Origin: Candidatus Poribacteria bacterium
Lineage (GTDB): Bacteria; Poribacteria; WGA-4E; WGA-3G
DNA: 64,000 bases
Direction of reading: 5' to 3'
Assembly (NCBI GenBank): GCA_022826805.1
Contig: JAJDUH010000073.1
Location: 1-64,000 of the forward strand
Position numbers and translations under genes: made by a program
The notes under the pieces: generated by a model
Told to the model about the DNA's origin: nothing
Seen by the model: only the letters and a program-made list of their open reading frames with translations
Database searches by the model: none
Shown: positions 1 through 8,644 of the stretch, one piece after another
How positions within the stretch are numbered: position 1 is the stretch's first letter
How the letters are laid out: every line of letters starts with the position of its first letter

Positions 1-146
1 TCTCGTCATCGTCTTCACCTCAAAGTCGTTGTGGATTTTTAGGGTGAAGTATAGCATGTATTGCGTGAAAACTCACGCAATACATGCCCATATAAAATCA
101 TAACTCTACAAATCAAATCTTAAAACTAAATGACCCTAATTTACCC

Positions 147-175
147 TTGACAAATTTTTGTAATTAATTTACAGT
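147..175 (+). promoter_or_regulatory. Putative sigma-70 promoter with half-conserved palindrome
   Basis: TTGACA at 147-152 is followed after 17 bases by TACAGT (170-175). The -35 overlaps an imperfect inverted repeat (TTGACAAA, TT, TTTGTAAT) that matches better-formed versions upstream of the two paralogous genes at 1527 and 4008. A 17-nt block, AAACTAAATGACCCTAA, lies just upstream and recurs at 1337-1353. Confidence 0.4.
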
Positions 176-298
176 ATATACAATGTGTAAATTCTATGGT
201 GAATCCAAATTACGATAGATTCACCCAACTTTTGGCAGAACACGCAGGTTTCTAAAACCTGCCCTTAAATTACAATGTTTATAAGGAGAAAAACTTCA

Positions 299-1129
299 AT
301 GCGTAGAACCTATCTATTCATGCTCGCCGTAGCGATTATATTCGCACTCGGCATGAGCATATCGCACCTCGCATTCGCGCAGGGGAAAGTCAACATCAAA
401 GGCGGTCCTTTAAAAGAGGGAGATTGGCTGAAAGATCCAGCCGGAGAATTGAACGAAGACCATTCAAAGAACAAAAACTGGATCACCCTGTGGTACGGAC
501 CCGACGGCAACTATGAAAACAGCGGTGGATTCGGGGCATCCGCACCCAAAGACCTTATCGAAGAAGGCACGGGTGGCAAACTGACCCAACCTGAACTCTC
601 GACCGTTGAGGGTTTGAATAAGACGCAAACTATTGATGTCAATTGGAAAAAAGGTAATGGCGGACCACGGGGTTGGACGGTCTTTGAACTCGATCCCGCT
701 GATGCACACCACATGAACCGCGACGGTCCCATCGATAACATTGATACTTATACGATTTGTGTTATTGACGCACCGCAGGACATGAAGGCCGTGATGTCAC
801 CCGCACACGATGACCACGCACAGATCTGGATTAACGGCGAAAAATGGTACAACAATTCCAGGTGGACAGGCGCAGCACTCCAGGTTGACTTCAATATTGA
901 AGTCGAGTTGGTCAAGGGTGCGAACATCGTCCTTTATCGGTGTGGCGAATCTGGCGGACACGCCTACATGAATCTGCACTTTGACGATAAAACCCACAAC
1001 GCTGTCGAAATCTACCCTCAGAAGTCGAATGATCAGAAAAGCTTTTTTAGTGAGGTCGCAGGGGTGCTAGCTGTCGATCCTACCGGGAAGGCAACGACGA
1101 CGTGGGCGGACATTAAACGGAACGACTAA
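299..1129 (+). CDS. Secreted PA14-like protein with conserved C-terminal W-[AG]-x-[IL]-K tail (paralogue 1)
   Basis: Predicted 276-aa exported protein. An AAGGAG Shine-Dalgarno at 284-289 supports ATG 299 (MRRTYLFMLAV) over the in-frame ATG at 275. The N-terminus is a classical signal peptide ending near FAQG. The core is shared with the products at 1527 and 4008: a block with SPAHDD, QIWINGEKWYN and LYRCGESGG, then LNLHFDD. This resembles the beta-sandwich of PA14 and sugar-binding modules, where a DD pair often binds calcium (inference). The last 20 residues, LAVDPTGKATTTWADIKRND, match the tail of eight other secreted proteins here. A strong terminator follows. Ligand and role are unknown; a surface carbohydrate-binding function is a guess. 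Confidence 0.85.
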   Translation: MRRTYLFMLAVAIIFALGMSISHLAFAQGKVNIKGGPLKEGDWLKDPAGELNEDHSKNKNWITLWYGPDGNYENSGGFGASAPKDLIEEGTGGKLTQPELSTVEGLNKTQTIDVNWKKGNGGPRGWTVFELDPADAHHMNRDGPIDNIDTYTICVIDAPQDMKAVMSPAHDDHAQIWINGEKWYNNSRWTGAALQVDFNIEVELVKGANIVLYRCGESGGHAYMNLHFDDKTHNAVEIYPQKSNDQKSFFSEVAGVLAVDPTGKATTTWADIKRND

Positions 1130-1136
1130 ACCAAAG

Positions 1137-1175
1137 TCCCTGCCTCTCTACCTTGAGGCAGGGATTCTTCTTTTA
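1137..1175 (+). terminator. Rho-independent terminator
   Basis: A ten-base-pair stem (TCCCTGCCTC pairing with GAGGCAGGGA) with an 8-nt loop is followed by a T-rich run, eight bases after the stop of the preceding gene. Confidence 0.85.
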
Positions 1176-1370
1176 TCCTACCCCTACCCTTAACTTATAA
1201 CCCAAAACTCAGGGCTATTCAATTTTAAGAAATAGGTTTGCTTATGTGAAGGATATTTCTTACTGGACGCCCCAACTTGTTGGGGATAGCACATTTTTCC
1301 CGAACAAGTTCGGGCATCCTGGGGAAATTATTGGAAAACTAAATGACCCTAACCCAAAACTAAAATTCTC

Positions 1371-1399
1371 TTGACAAATCTCTGTCAAGATGGTAAAAT
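1371..1399 (+). promoter_or_regulatory. Sigma-70 promoter overlapping a TTGACA...TGTCAA palindrome
   Basis: TTGACA (1371-1376), a 17-nt spacer and TAAAAT (1394-1399). The -35 is the left arm of an inverted repeat (1371-1388; 7 of 8 arm positions pair). The same arrangement precedes the paralogue at 4008, suggesting a shared repressor or activator site. Confidence 0.65.
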
Positions 1400-1526
1400 A
1401 ATTAAAATTGTAATGTTGGACGCTTTTAAGCGTTATATAATCTATAGAGAAGCCTGGGAAGTGCTACTATGCAACCCAGTTATTTTCAACTCTTAACTAA
1501 TCTATCAAAGAGGATATAGAACAAGA

Positions 1527-2363
1527 ATGAAAAAGTTTTACACTCTTAGTCTGGCGGTAGTTATTCTTTTCGCCTTAGGTATGTGTTACTCCCACTTCGC
1601 ATTTGCGCAGGCTAACGCAATTACCGGTGGTCCCCTCGCAGAAGACGTACTCTTAGAGGATCCAGAACCCAACACTGATGCCCTGAGAGAAGATCACAGT
1701 GATGTAGAGTCTTGGATCTCCCTGTGGTATGGACCCGACGGTAACTATGAAGTCAACGGTGGTTTCGCAGCTTCTGCTCCAATCGATCTTATTAGTGAAG
1801 GCTCCGGCGGCGCGCTGGACCAAGTCTCACTCTCAACGATTGAAGGCTTGCTTATGACGGAAGACATTGATATGGAGTGGGGCGACGACCACGGCGGAAC
1901 CCGCGGATGGACCGTCTTTGAATTAGACCCTGTAGACAACAACCACATGAATAGAGACGGACCCGCTGATAACATTGATACCTACGTCATTGCTCTTATT
2001 GATGCGCCGAGTGATATGTCAGCCGTGATGTCACCCGCACATGATGACTATGCGCAAATCTGGATTAACGGCGAGAAATGGTACAACAATTCCAGATGGA
2101 CAGGTGCCCCCCTAACGATTCTTCATACCGTTGAAGTTGATTTGCAAAAAGGCGGCAACGTCCTCCTTTACCGGTGTGGTGAATCCGGTGGTTCCGCATA
2201 TCTCAACTTGCACTTTGACGATGCAACCAACGATGCTGTTACTATCTATCCGACAGAGGGCATGGATGCGGCGTCATTCCTCGATACAGTCCGTATGACT
2301 GTTGATGTCGAACCCGCTGGAAAGTTAGCTACTACCTGGGCGGACATCAAACAGAGCCGCTAA
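1527..2363 (+). CDS. Secreted PA14-like protein with conserved C-terminal tail (paralogue 2)
   Basis: 278-aa exported protein that is more acidic than its two paralogues. An AGAGGA ribosome site precedes ATG 1527. A signal peptide (MKKFYTLSLAVVILFALGM) is cleaved near FAQA. The middle part carries the same WYGPDGNYE, SPAHDDYAQIWINGEKWY and LLYRCGESGG blocks as the neighbours. The end, VDVEPAGKLATTWADIKQSR, is the conserved tail. It has its own promoter and terminator, so it is monocistronic. The gene arose by local duplication with the copies at 299 and 4008; the Kelch gene sits between copies 2 and 3. Function is unknown. Confidence 0.85.
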   Translation: MKKFYTLSLAVVILFALGMCYSHFAFAQANAITGGPLAEDVLLEDPEPNTDALREDHSDVESWISLWYGPDGNYEVNGGFAASAPIDLISEGSGGALDQVSLSTIEGLLMTEDIDMEWGDDHGGTRGWTVFELDPVDNNHMNRDGPADNIDTYVIALIDAPSDMSAVMSPAHDDYAQIWINGEKWYNNSRWTGAPLTILHTVEVDLQKGGNVLLYRCGESGGSAYLNLHFDDATNDAVTIYPTEGMDAASFLDTVRMTVDVEPAGKLATTWADIKQSR

Positions 2364-2372
2364 ATCTAACGA

Positions 2373-2408
2373 AGCCCTTGTCCCTCCATTCGACAAGGGC
2401 TTTTTCTT
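2373..2408 (+). terminator. Rho-independent terminator
   Basis: The stem AGCCCTTGTC/GACAAGGGCT, with a 9-nt loop, is followed by TTTTTCTTT, ten bases after the stop codon at 2363. Confidence 0.9.
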
Positions 2409-2572
2409 TGTCTCACCACCTTACCGCTGACGAGGTTTCCCAACCTCGCTATCTTCCACCTATAAATTGGTAGGCGATGTTTCTAACTTCGCCGGGGCAC
2501 AGTATCCAAGTAACTGCAAAATCTACTATAAAGTGAGTTGGATAAAAAAGTGTTGTGCCGCAATGCATTTTA

Positions 2573-2600
2573 TGCACCCTTTTCACCCTAAAATTGTGTC
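2573..2600 (+). promoter_or_regulatory. ECF-type promoter element, copy 1 (upstream of Kelch gene)
   Basis: The element starts TGCACCCTTTTC and ends in TGTC at bases 25-28, with the same spacing as copies at 34104, 41569 and 45797, whose -10-like box is CGTC. ECF promoters typically have an AAC-containing -35 and a CGT-containing -10 about 16-18 bases apart. Here the two boxes read ACC and TGTC, so this copy is weaker. It lies about 80 bases before the Kelch gene. Confidence 0.5.
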
Positions 2601-2678
2601 TTTAATAACAGAAGATTTCTCTTTCTGGTGTATCTTTTGATAAATTGTCTGTTATCTATATTGGCAAGGAGACATTCC

Positions 2679-3755
2679 ATGTTTATGCTTAATCGCCGAA
2701 ACTTCCAATCCCTTCTTGTTATCCTGTTGGTTGTTATAGCAGTAGAAGGTAGTGATGCTAACTTTTGGGTGCAGCAGACCGAAGTGCCAACCTCAAGAAA
2801 TGGAGTCGCGAGGGCTGTTGTTAGCGGCAAAATTTATATCATCGGCGGTGTGCCTTATAGCAACAAGGGAGGACCGGGTTGGTCTGCACTTCCGACAGTA
2901 GAGATTTATGACACACGAACCAAGACATGGCGCAAGGGTGCAGATCTACCGACGCCACGAATCGCTGCGCAGGCTGCGGTTTTTGCTGGTGAAATCTATG
3001 TATTTGGCGGATACAGTCGAGGAAAGATTCGGGGGACGAAGCAACACAAAATCGTTGAAGTCTACGATCCACAAACTGATACATGGACCCGAACGCGGGA
3101 TATGCCAACACTTCGCAGCGGATTTAAGACGGCGGTTCTTGATGGAAAAATATACGCTATCGGTGGGGCAATTTATGATAAACGGCGCGATGTCAAAGTC
3201 GCCACTGACCTTGTTGAAGCCTACGACCCGTTAGCGAATCGGTGGGAAAAGCGCGCCAGTATGCCGACAAAGCGATACTGGATTAATGCAGAAGTTATTG
3301 ATGGAAAAATTTATGCGATTGGCGGAGAGGTTTTACCTCGGCACGGCATTCCGCTTGCTGACCAGTTTTTTACAAGAATTGAGGAATACAACCCAAGAAC
3401 TAACCAATGGCGTAAACTCCGTGATATGCCAATGTCCAGATTCGCTTTTGACACCGTTGCCGTTGATAAGAAAGTCTATCTGATAGGTGGTTACGCGCTG
3501 AACAATGGGTTTAAAAGGGTTACATCAGTAGATGTCTATGAACCGAGTCTAAATAGATGGACAGTCATACCACCAATTCCCGTAGGAAAAGTCGCGCCAG
3601 CAGTCGCCGTCAATGGCGTAATCTATGTTCTTGGAGGGTTCGTGGGCGGGACCAGGTTTTCGCAAGCAGTCGAAGCGTTCGATACCGGATTCCGGGCGGT
3701 TAACCCGAAAGACAAACTTCCAACCCACTGGGGGGAACTAAAGAAATCGGATTAA
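2679..3755 (+). CDS. Secreted Kelch-repeat beta-propeller with C-terminal W-G-x-L-K tail
   Basis: 358-aa exported protein. AAGGAG seven bases before ATG 2679 sets the start; an in-frame TTG at 2628 lies upstream of it. The signal peptide is LLVILLVVIAVEG. Six Kelch blades follow, each with an xxIYxxGG strand (GKIYIIGG, GEIYVFGGY, GKIYAIGGA, GKIYAIGGE, KKVYLIGGY, GVIYVLGGF) and a following W in ...TWRKG, TWTRT, RWEKR, QWRKL or RWTVI. Kelch propellers are binding scaffolds or, in some secreted bacterial cases, sialate mutarotases (NanM); no specific match is claimed. The end, AVNPKDKLPTHWGELKKSD, is the shared tail. An ECF-like promoter element upstream may place it in the regulon of the sigma-propeller proteins. 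Confidence 0.9.
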   Translation: MFMLNRRNFQSLLVILLVVIAVEGSDANFWVQQTEVPTSRNGVARAVVSGKIYIIGGVPYSNKGGPGWSALPTVEIYDTRTKTWRKGADLPTPRIAAQAAVFAGEIYVFGGYSRGKIRGTKQHKIVEVYDPQTDTWTRTRDMPTLRSGFKTAVLDGKIYAIGGAIYDKRRDVKVATDLVEAYDPLANRWEKRASMPTKRYWINAEVIDGKIYAIGGEVLPRHGIPLADQFFTRIEEYNPRTNQWRKLRDMPMSRFAFDTVAVDKKVYLIGGYALNNGFKRVTSVDVYEPSLNRWTVIPPIPVGKVAPAVAVNGVIYVLGGFVGGTRFSQAVEAFDTGFRAVNPKDKLPTHWGELKKSD

Positions 3756-3803
3756 CGTCTATTTATACCAACTTTAGAACCATCTGTTTGCACCCAAACA
3801 TGT

Positions 3804-3826
3804 AGGGCAGCCCTTGTGGCTGCCCT
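3804..3826 (+). repeat. Perfect hairpin AGGGCAGCC/GGCTGCCCT
   Basis: Nine-base-pair stem with a 5-nt loop between the Kelch gene and the next gene. It has no T-run, so it may be a weak terminator or a REP-like palindrome. Confidence 0.6.
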
Positions 3827-3851
3827 CACTACTTATAACTCAAATATTTTC

Positions 3852-3880
3852 TTGACAAAAATTTGTCAAAATGCCATAAT
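3852..3880 (+). promoter_or_regulatory. Sigma-70 promoter with perfect 18-bp palindrome at -35
   Basis: TTGACA (3852-3857), a 17-nt spacer and CATAAT (3875-3880). The -35 is embedded in a perfect inverted repeat, TTGACAAA-AA-TTTGTCAA (3852-3869). It is the best-formed of the three copies preceding the paralogous secreted genes. Confidence 0.7.
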
Positions 3881-4007
3881 GAAACGCAATATCGTCCATT
3901 GAAGTCAATTTGCAGTATTTTTACACTGCGAACCGATACAGCAGCTAAGTTACACATCTATTCAACTTAGTGCCTTCAATCTTTAACCTATCAGGAGGTA
4001 GACTCAA

Positions 4008-4841
4008 ATGAAAAGGTTTTATCGGTTTACACTCGCAATCGCGATTATGTTCGCACTCGTTGTGAGTATCTCACATCTCGCACTCGCACAGAAGCACAAA
4101 GTCAATATCAAGGGCGGTCCCTTGAAAGAGAAAGATTGGCTGGCAGAAGCACCCGCCGCACAGTTAAAAGAAAACCACGCGAATGTTAAGACCTGGATCA
4201 GTAAGTGGTACGGACCCGACGGGAACTACGAAAACAACGGGGGTTTCCAAGGTTCTGCCCCCAAGGATCTCATCGATATGGGAACCAAAGGCAAACTCGA
4301 TCAGCCCAAACTTTCGACGATTGAGGGTTTGAAGATGACACAGACCGTCAAAATGAACTGGGATAAGAAGAACGGTGGTCCCAGAGAGTGGACAGTCTTT
4401 GAACTCGAAGTGGCGAACCAAGATAATATGAACCGCGAAGGTCCTGGCGACAATATCGATACCTATGTGATGTGCGTTATCAAGGCACCCAAGGATATGA
4501 AAGCAATTATGTCCCCGGCGCACGATGATTACGCACAAATTTGGATTAACGGGGAGAAGTGGTATAACGATTCCACATGGACAGGTGGCGCGCAGATCGT
4601 TGATTACAACATCGAAGTCGAGCTCGTAAAAGGTGGAAATGTCGTCCTCTACCGATGTGGCGAATCCGGCGGTGCTGCGTATCTCAACTTGCACTTTGAC
4701 GATAACACGCACAAAGTCTGCGACATCTATCCTGACAAGGCGAAAGATCAGAAAAGTTTCTTCGCCGAAGCCGCCAGTGCTCTGGCTATTGATCCGGTAG
4801 GTAAGTTATCAACTGTTTGGGCAGACCTCAAACGCGAATAG
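4008..4841 (+). CDS. Secreted PA14-like protein with conserved C-terminal tail (paralogue 3)
   Basis: 277-aa exported protein. AGGAGG nine bases before ATG 4008 supports the start. The signal peptide ends near LALAQ. It is closest to paralogue 1 (VNIKGGPLKE at the mature start) and keeps WYGPDGNYEN, SPAHDDYAQIWINGEKWYN and VLYRCGESGG. The C-terminal tail is LAIDPVGKLSTVWADLKRE. A strong terminator follows and its own promoter precedes it. As for the other copies, the domain suggests ligand binding outside the cytoplasm but no activity can be assigned. Confidence 0.85.
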   Translation: MKRFYRFTLAIAIMFALVVSISHLALAQKHKVNIKGGPLKEKDWLAEAPAAQLKENHANVKTWISKWYGPDGNYENNGGFQGSAPKDLIDMGTKGKLDQPKLSTIEGLKMTQTVKMNWDKKNGGPREWTVFELEVANQDNMNREGPGDNIDTYVMCVIKAPKDMKAIMSPAHDDYAQIWINGEKWYNDSTWTGGAQIVDYNIEVELVKGGNVVLYRCGESGGAAYLNLHFDDNTHKVCDIYPDKAKDQKSFFAEAASALAIDPVGKLSTVWADLKRE

Positions 4842-4860
4842 ACTTCTCACGGTTTCTATA

Positions 4861-4889
4861 GGCGCGCTTGCAAAGCGCGCCTTTTTTAT
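4861..4889 (+). terminator. Rho-independent terminator
   Basis: GGCGCGCTT/AAGCGCGCC stem with a 3-nt loop and a six-T run, 20 bases after the stop at 4841. Confidence 0.92.
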
Positions 4890-4946
4890 TTTTATATTTC
4901 ATTTGTAGGAGAAGTTTGTAACTCCGAATGATTGTCAGTAGTAAAC

Positions 4947-5180
4947 GTAGGTTGGGTTGAGCGGTAAAGGGCAAGAACCCTTTCCTGTATACCGAAGATT
5001 CTTATTTTCAATCTAACGTTGGCGTAAACAGAGATAGCGAAACCCAACGTTCCAAAGGAGCCGCTGTATAAGAATATGTTGGGTTTCACTCATATTTTGG
5101 TAATTTCAGGTTTCTCAGTAACTTGAAATTCATTTTTATGTGTCAGACTTTTTAGTAAATTCCCGTTCAACCCAACCTAC
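4947..5180. repeat. MITE-like element, family B, copy 1
   Basis: 234-bp non-coding element bounded by inverted repeats: it opens GTAGGTTGGGTTGAGCGG and closes with CGTTCAACCCAACCTAC. Inside are further copies of GAAACCCAACG and TGTTGGGTTTCAC. A second element with the same ends and almost the same size (232 bp) is at 7633-7864, and a fragment is near 21930. It fills most of the 4842-5250 gap. Confidence 0.7.
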
Positions 5181-5215
5181 ATGTATCCAATGTGCATCTT
5201 CCAACCGCTGCTCGC

Positions 5216-5244
5216 TTGCAAATCACAAAACTATCTGATATAAT
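5216..5244 (+). promoter_or_regulatory. Sigma-70 promoter giving a possibly leaderless mRNA
   Basis: TTGCAA (5216-5221), a 17-nt spacer and a perfect TATAAT (5239-5244). The ATG of the TPR gene is at 5251, six bases after the -10, where transcription should start. No Shine-Dalgarno exists. Confidence 0.65.
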
Positions 5245-5250
5245 AATAGC

Positions 5251-5883
5251 ATGCGAAACAAAATGCTTTGTTGCTTACTAATGGCTGTTTTCGTTTGCGT
5301 CCTCGTCGGATGGGTGGGCAGTTGGAAGCGCACGCTAAACACTGGACATGCGGCGTATTCGCTCGGAAATTACGATGAAGCGCACGCTGCATTTCAGCAG
5401 GCGACCTTTGAAAACATGGACACGCCAGTTGCACCCTATAACCTCGGCACCGCACTCTATAGAAAGGGCAGATTTAACGAAGCGATGCGCGCATTTCAGG
5501 AGTCGCTCTCAAGACATAGCAAACAGACCGAAGATCTCCCGGATCTCGCACATATCCACTACAATTTGGGAAACGCACAATTCAAAACCGGAGACCTTGA
5601 AAGTGCTATTGAATCTTACAAACACGCACTCCGCTTGAACCCGCAAGATGCCGATGCGCAATACAACCTCGCATTGGCGCAGCAACTTCTGAAACAGCAA
5701 GCAAACTTCGCACAGCAACCGCAGCCGAACAAAGATGCTGCACCACAAGCCGAACCGAACAATATTGGCGAATCAGAAGCACTTCGCCTCTTGGAACGTT
5801 TGAGTAAGAATGAGAATAGGCTACGACAAGCGTTATTACAGAAACACCGCAAAAGCGGGTATCGGCGTGAAAAAGATTGGTAA
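5251..5883 (+). CDS. Membrane-anchored TPR protein (BatC/BatE-like)
   Basis: 210-aa protein with one N-terminal membrane segment (residues 5-25, LCCLLMAVFVCVLVGWVG) and at least three TPR units: AYSLGNYDEAHAAFQQA, ALYRKGRFNEAMRAFQES and AQFKTGDLESAIESYKHAL. The tail after residue 150 is Gln-rich and charged. The next gene, overlapping by 17 bases, encodes a BatD-like protein, so this is probably the TPR partner (BatC/BatE) of a reduced Bat (Bacteroides aerotolerance) operon; the usual MoxR ATPase and BatA/BatB von Willebrand proteins are absent here. The Bat proteins are linked to envelope stress tolerance, mechanism unclear. Confidence 0.75.
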   Translation: MRNKMLCCLLMAVFVCVLVGWVGSWKRTLNTGHAAYSLGNYDEAHAAFQQATFENMDTPVAPYNLGTALYRKGRFNEAMRAFQESLSRHSKQTEDLPDLAHIHYNLGNAQFKTGDLESAIESYKHALRLNPQDADAQYNLALAQQLLKQQANFAQQPQPNKDAAPQAEPNNIGESEALRLLERLSKNENRLRQALLQKHRKSGYRREKDW

Positions 5884-7591
5884 ACTTCGTAAGATAGCAC
5901 CTAAAGCTACTTGGTGCGTTTTTCTTTTCACAATCTTTCCTCTCTTTGTCTCTGCCCAAGAGCCGAGCGAGTTGAAGACGACACCGCCTGTTGTCAACGT
6001 CGCTGCCGTCGTGAAACCCCGGCATATCCAATTTGGAGAGAAGGCACGGTTGGAACTCACCATCTCCGGGGACACCTTCATCAAACACATTAAGTCCCCG
6101 AAATTCAATTTTCTGCCTGCTTTTCTCGCCGTCCCGTTGCATTCCGATACCGTGCCACGGCTTAAATCAGACAAAATTGCGGTTTCAATGGCGTGGGTCT
6201 ATGAACTAATTCCGCAAGCCATCGGCGACTTTTCGCTATCTGACATCCAATTCGACTATCAAGGCAACTTCTATTTCGCAAATCCGGGTTCGATCCGGGT
6301 CAGCGGTGCTGATACTTATCAGGAAAACCTAACAGGAGGAGTCCATCAAGTTGAAGCCGAGGTTGATACAGCAAACCCGTACCTCAATGCACCGTTGACG
6401 TACACCTTCAGCTACCGCTACACCGCAGTCCTTCCTACTCGGCAATCTCCAATCCCACAGCTGCCGGCGTTTCCTGATTTTATAGTTGAGGAGCTCCCGA
6501 CAGTCCCACCGTACACCCAACAAATTCAAGGAAAAACGTTTTGGGTTGAGGAACACGTCCGCAAATTGTATCCACAAAAAACCGGGAGGATTGTGCTTGA
6601 CCCCGCTGCGTTGGAACTTCCACTTCGCCAAGGACACAAAACTTTAAAAACAGCACCCTTGACGTTGACTGTGCAACCGCTCCCCGATATAGGCAAACCC
6701 CCTCACTTCAACGGTGCCATCGGTGAATACCAAATCTCCGCCCAACTTGAGCGGAGCTGGGTCCAAGTCGGAAGTGCATTGACGCTTATCGTTCGAGTCT
6801 CTGGACGTGGGAACATGCGGACGGTCACACCTCCCACGCTGCCAGCACTGACTGGGGTTATTGTGAATGGACCGAATATCACCAACGACGCTACATCGAC
6901 ACATCAAGCTTACGCTTACACCCTAACCCCCGCCTTGACAGGCACCCTCCGTATTCCTTCGATTTCGTATGCCTACTTCGATCCGAGCCGCGCAGTTTAC
7001 GCAACAATCCGGACAGACCCTATTCCGCTCTCCGTCCGTCCAAACCCGAACGATGCCGTTGATCTTGAAACCGAGGACGCATCTTGGAAATTCTGGGTGA
7101 TTTTAGCGTTAGCAGTCCTGATAGTAGGCGTGCTGATAGCGGGATTTATCTGGTATCGTGGCGGATTTTCTAATCCATTCGCAAGCATCGCATCACGCGC
7201 AGCGACACGTGCTGAAGGTGTCCCTGATAACGGAGAAATGCATCCCGAAACACCCGTTTCCCAAGCACACACAGCACTTGCAGAACTCGTACATAACGTT
7301 CCTGCTAACGGGGCAACCCCGTTCGCCAATGCACTCGCGCAAATACTCTACCAATATCTGGAGGGCACACTTGCACTATCACAACGTAGTATTGACGCAG
7401 CACGCGAGGTCTGCACTCAGGCAGAAGTTTCTGAACACACCCGTGAGGAATTGATTGATATCCTCACAAAGTGTGATTACCACCGATTCGCACCCGTACC
7501 TCTCAGCACTGACGAACAAAAAGCACTCATCGCTCGTGCTGAGGCAGTTATCAATGACATTGAAAACCTTCAGAATGCTCGGACAAAGTGA
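5867..7591 (+). CDS. BatD-family membrane protein
   Basis: About 574 aa. I favour the GTG at 5867 (overlapping the TPR stop, suggesting coupling) because a signal-anchor (TWCVFLFTIFPLFVSAQ) follows closely; ATG 5810 is an in-frame alternative. The large periplasmic part has repeated Ig-like beta-rich segments, including a BatD-like N-terminal stretch (VKPRHIQFGEKARLELTISG) and a central repeat (AQLERSWVQVGSALTLIVRVSGRGN). A single membrane segment (FWVILALAVLIVGVLIAGFIWY) near residue 415 is followed by a cytoplasmic helical region. This layout is typical of BatD proteins, probably part of a chaperone-like MoxR/Bat system. Assignment is by architecture and context. Confidence 0.75.
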   Translation: MKKIGKLRKIAPKATWCVFLFTIFPLFVSAQEPSELKTTPPVVNVAAVVKPRHIQFGEKARLELTISGDTFIKHIKSPKFNFLPAFLAVPLHSDTVPRLKSDKIAVSMAWVYELIPQAIGDFSLSDIQFDYQGNFYFANPGSIRVSGADTYQENLTGGVHQVEAEVDTANPYLNAPLTYTFSYRYTAVLPTRQSPIPQLPAFPDFIVEELPTVPPYTQQIQGKTFWVEEHVRKLYPQKTGRIVLDPAALELPLRQGHKTLKTAPLTLTVQPLPDIGKPPHFNGAIGEYQISAQLERSWVQVGSALTLIVRVSGRGNMRTVTPPTLPALTGVIVNGPNITNDATSTHQAYAYTLTPALTGTLRIPSISYAYFDPSRAVYATIRTDPIPLSVRPNPNDAVDLETEDASWKFWVILALAVLIVGVLIAGFIWYRGGFSNPFASIASRAATRAEGVPDNGEMHPETPVSQAHTALAELVHNVPANGATPFANALAQILYQYLEGTLALSQRSIDAAREVCTQAEVSEHTREELIDILTKCDYHRFAPVPLSTDEQKALIARAEAVINDIENLQNARTK

Positions 7592-7632
7592 GATGGAGGT
7601 TAGTAGTAGGCTGTTGGCTGTTGGTAAAGCCT

Positions 7633-7864
7633 GTAGGTTGGGTTGAATGGGATTTTACTGAAAGCTGCATAGATAAAACGATTTTCAAGATCATTAAGGT
7701 ATCTGAAATTACCAAAACACAAGTGAAACCCAACATATTATTACATCTACAGCGTTTGGTTCGTTGGGTTTCGCTGTATCTATCTATACGAATGGAGGGC
7801 TAAAAAGCGGTATTCTCTGGTGGAAATGGATAGATTTTGATCATTACCGCTCAACCCAACCTAC
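7633..7864. repeat. MITE-like element, family B, copy 2
   Basis: 232 bp with ends GTAGGTTGGGTTGAATGG and CCGCTCAACCCAACCTAC, plus internal GTGAAACCCAAC and GTTGGGTTTCGC. It matches copy 1 (4947-5180) in ends and length. It occupies most of the gap between the BatD-like and CopD-like genes. Confidence 0.7.
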
Positions 7865-7970
7865 GTCTGATAAGTCCCCCTGATAAGGGGGATTTAGGGG
7901 GTTAGGGATAAATACCTAATACCTATAGTGAAATTTGAAACTTCAATGACAGTATAAAGGAATCTCAAAA

Positions 7971-8477
7971 ATGGACATATTCTCACTCTTAGTTCTCTGG
8001 CTACACGTCATCGCCGCCGTTATATGGGTCGGTGGCAACCTCATCTTAGCGATGGTGATTGTCCCACACTTCAAACAGCACCTACCACCCGTTCAGCGCA
8101 TTCAACTGCTAACGCAGATAGGCAAACGTTTTGAACCTATCGTATGGGGATGTGTCGGCGTGCTGTTTTTCACGGGCATCATTAACCTCTTCTTCGCTGT
8201 AGACCTCACCACCTCTACGCCACTCGCCTTCGCCTTCATGCGGACACTCCTTATCAAAATCGGGCTTTTCTTCGTACTCATGATGCTTACAGCACTGCAC
8301 GGCATGTTCTTCGGACCCCGACTCGCAGCGGCAATTGAAACATTGGATCCGAACTTAGAAGAACTCCCACCCGAGGTCGATAAACTCCGTTCCCGGATGG
8401 CAATGGTATCCAGTCTCATGGGTGTTGTCTCTCTGCTAATCCTCCTTGCAGCAGTCGCCCTCCGCATGGGGATTTGA
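7971..8477 (+). CDS. CopD-like four-helix membrane protein
   Basis: 168 aa with four hydrophobic helices, near residues 5-27, 53-75, 84-108 and 140-164. The first helix contains LVLWLHVIAAVIWVGGNL, the His- and Trp-containing pattern typical of CopD/DUF2214-type integral proteins, and helix 3 ends in MMLTALHGMFFGPRL with a second His. These histidines could bind heme or copper, as proposed for the family. AAGGA nine bases before ATG 7971 supports the start. No copper genes adjoin it, so a copper role is only family-based. Confidence 0.7.
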   Translation: MDIFSLLVLWLHVIAAVIWVGGNLILAMVIVPHFKQHLPPVQRIQLLTQIGKRFEPIVWGCVGVLFFTGIINLFFAVDLTTSTPLAFAFMRTLLIKIGLFFVLMMLTALHGMFFGPRLAAAIETLDPNLEELPPEVDKLRSRMAMVSSLMGVVSLLILLAAVALRMGI

Positions 8478-8479
8478 TA

Positions 8480-8520
8480 GTTAGCAATTTAGCAGTTAGC
8501 AATTAGCAGTTAGCAATTAG
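8480..8520 (+). repeat. Short tandem repeat (TTAGCAATTAGCAG)n
   Basis: Tandem heptamers of the type GTTAGCA/ATTAGCA follow the stop of the CopD-like gene. Related runs are at about 17804-17820, 22360-22380 and, in altered form (GTTGTCAGTTGTCAGTT), near 19281. These are simple low-complexity repeats with no recognised function. Confidence 0.6.
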
Positions 8521-8644
8521 CAACAGGAACTCACAATTCCGTTGGCGAGGTGTTTTTGCTTGGGTGTTTCCCTCCTAACCTCGCTTGTTAATTTGTCTGA
8601 ATCAGGATTTATGGGATTTATGGATTTGCAGGATTATGGACTTC

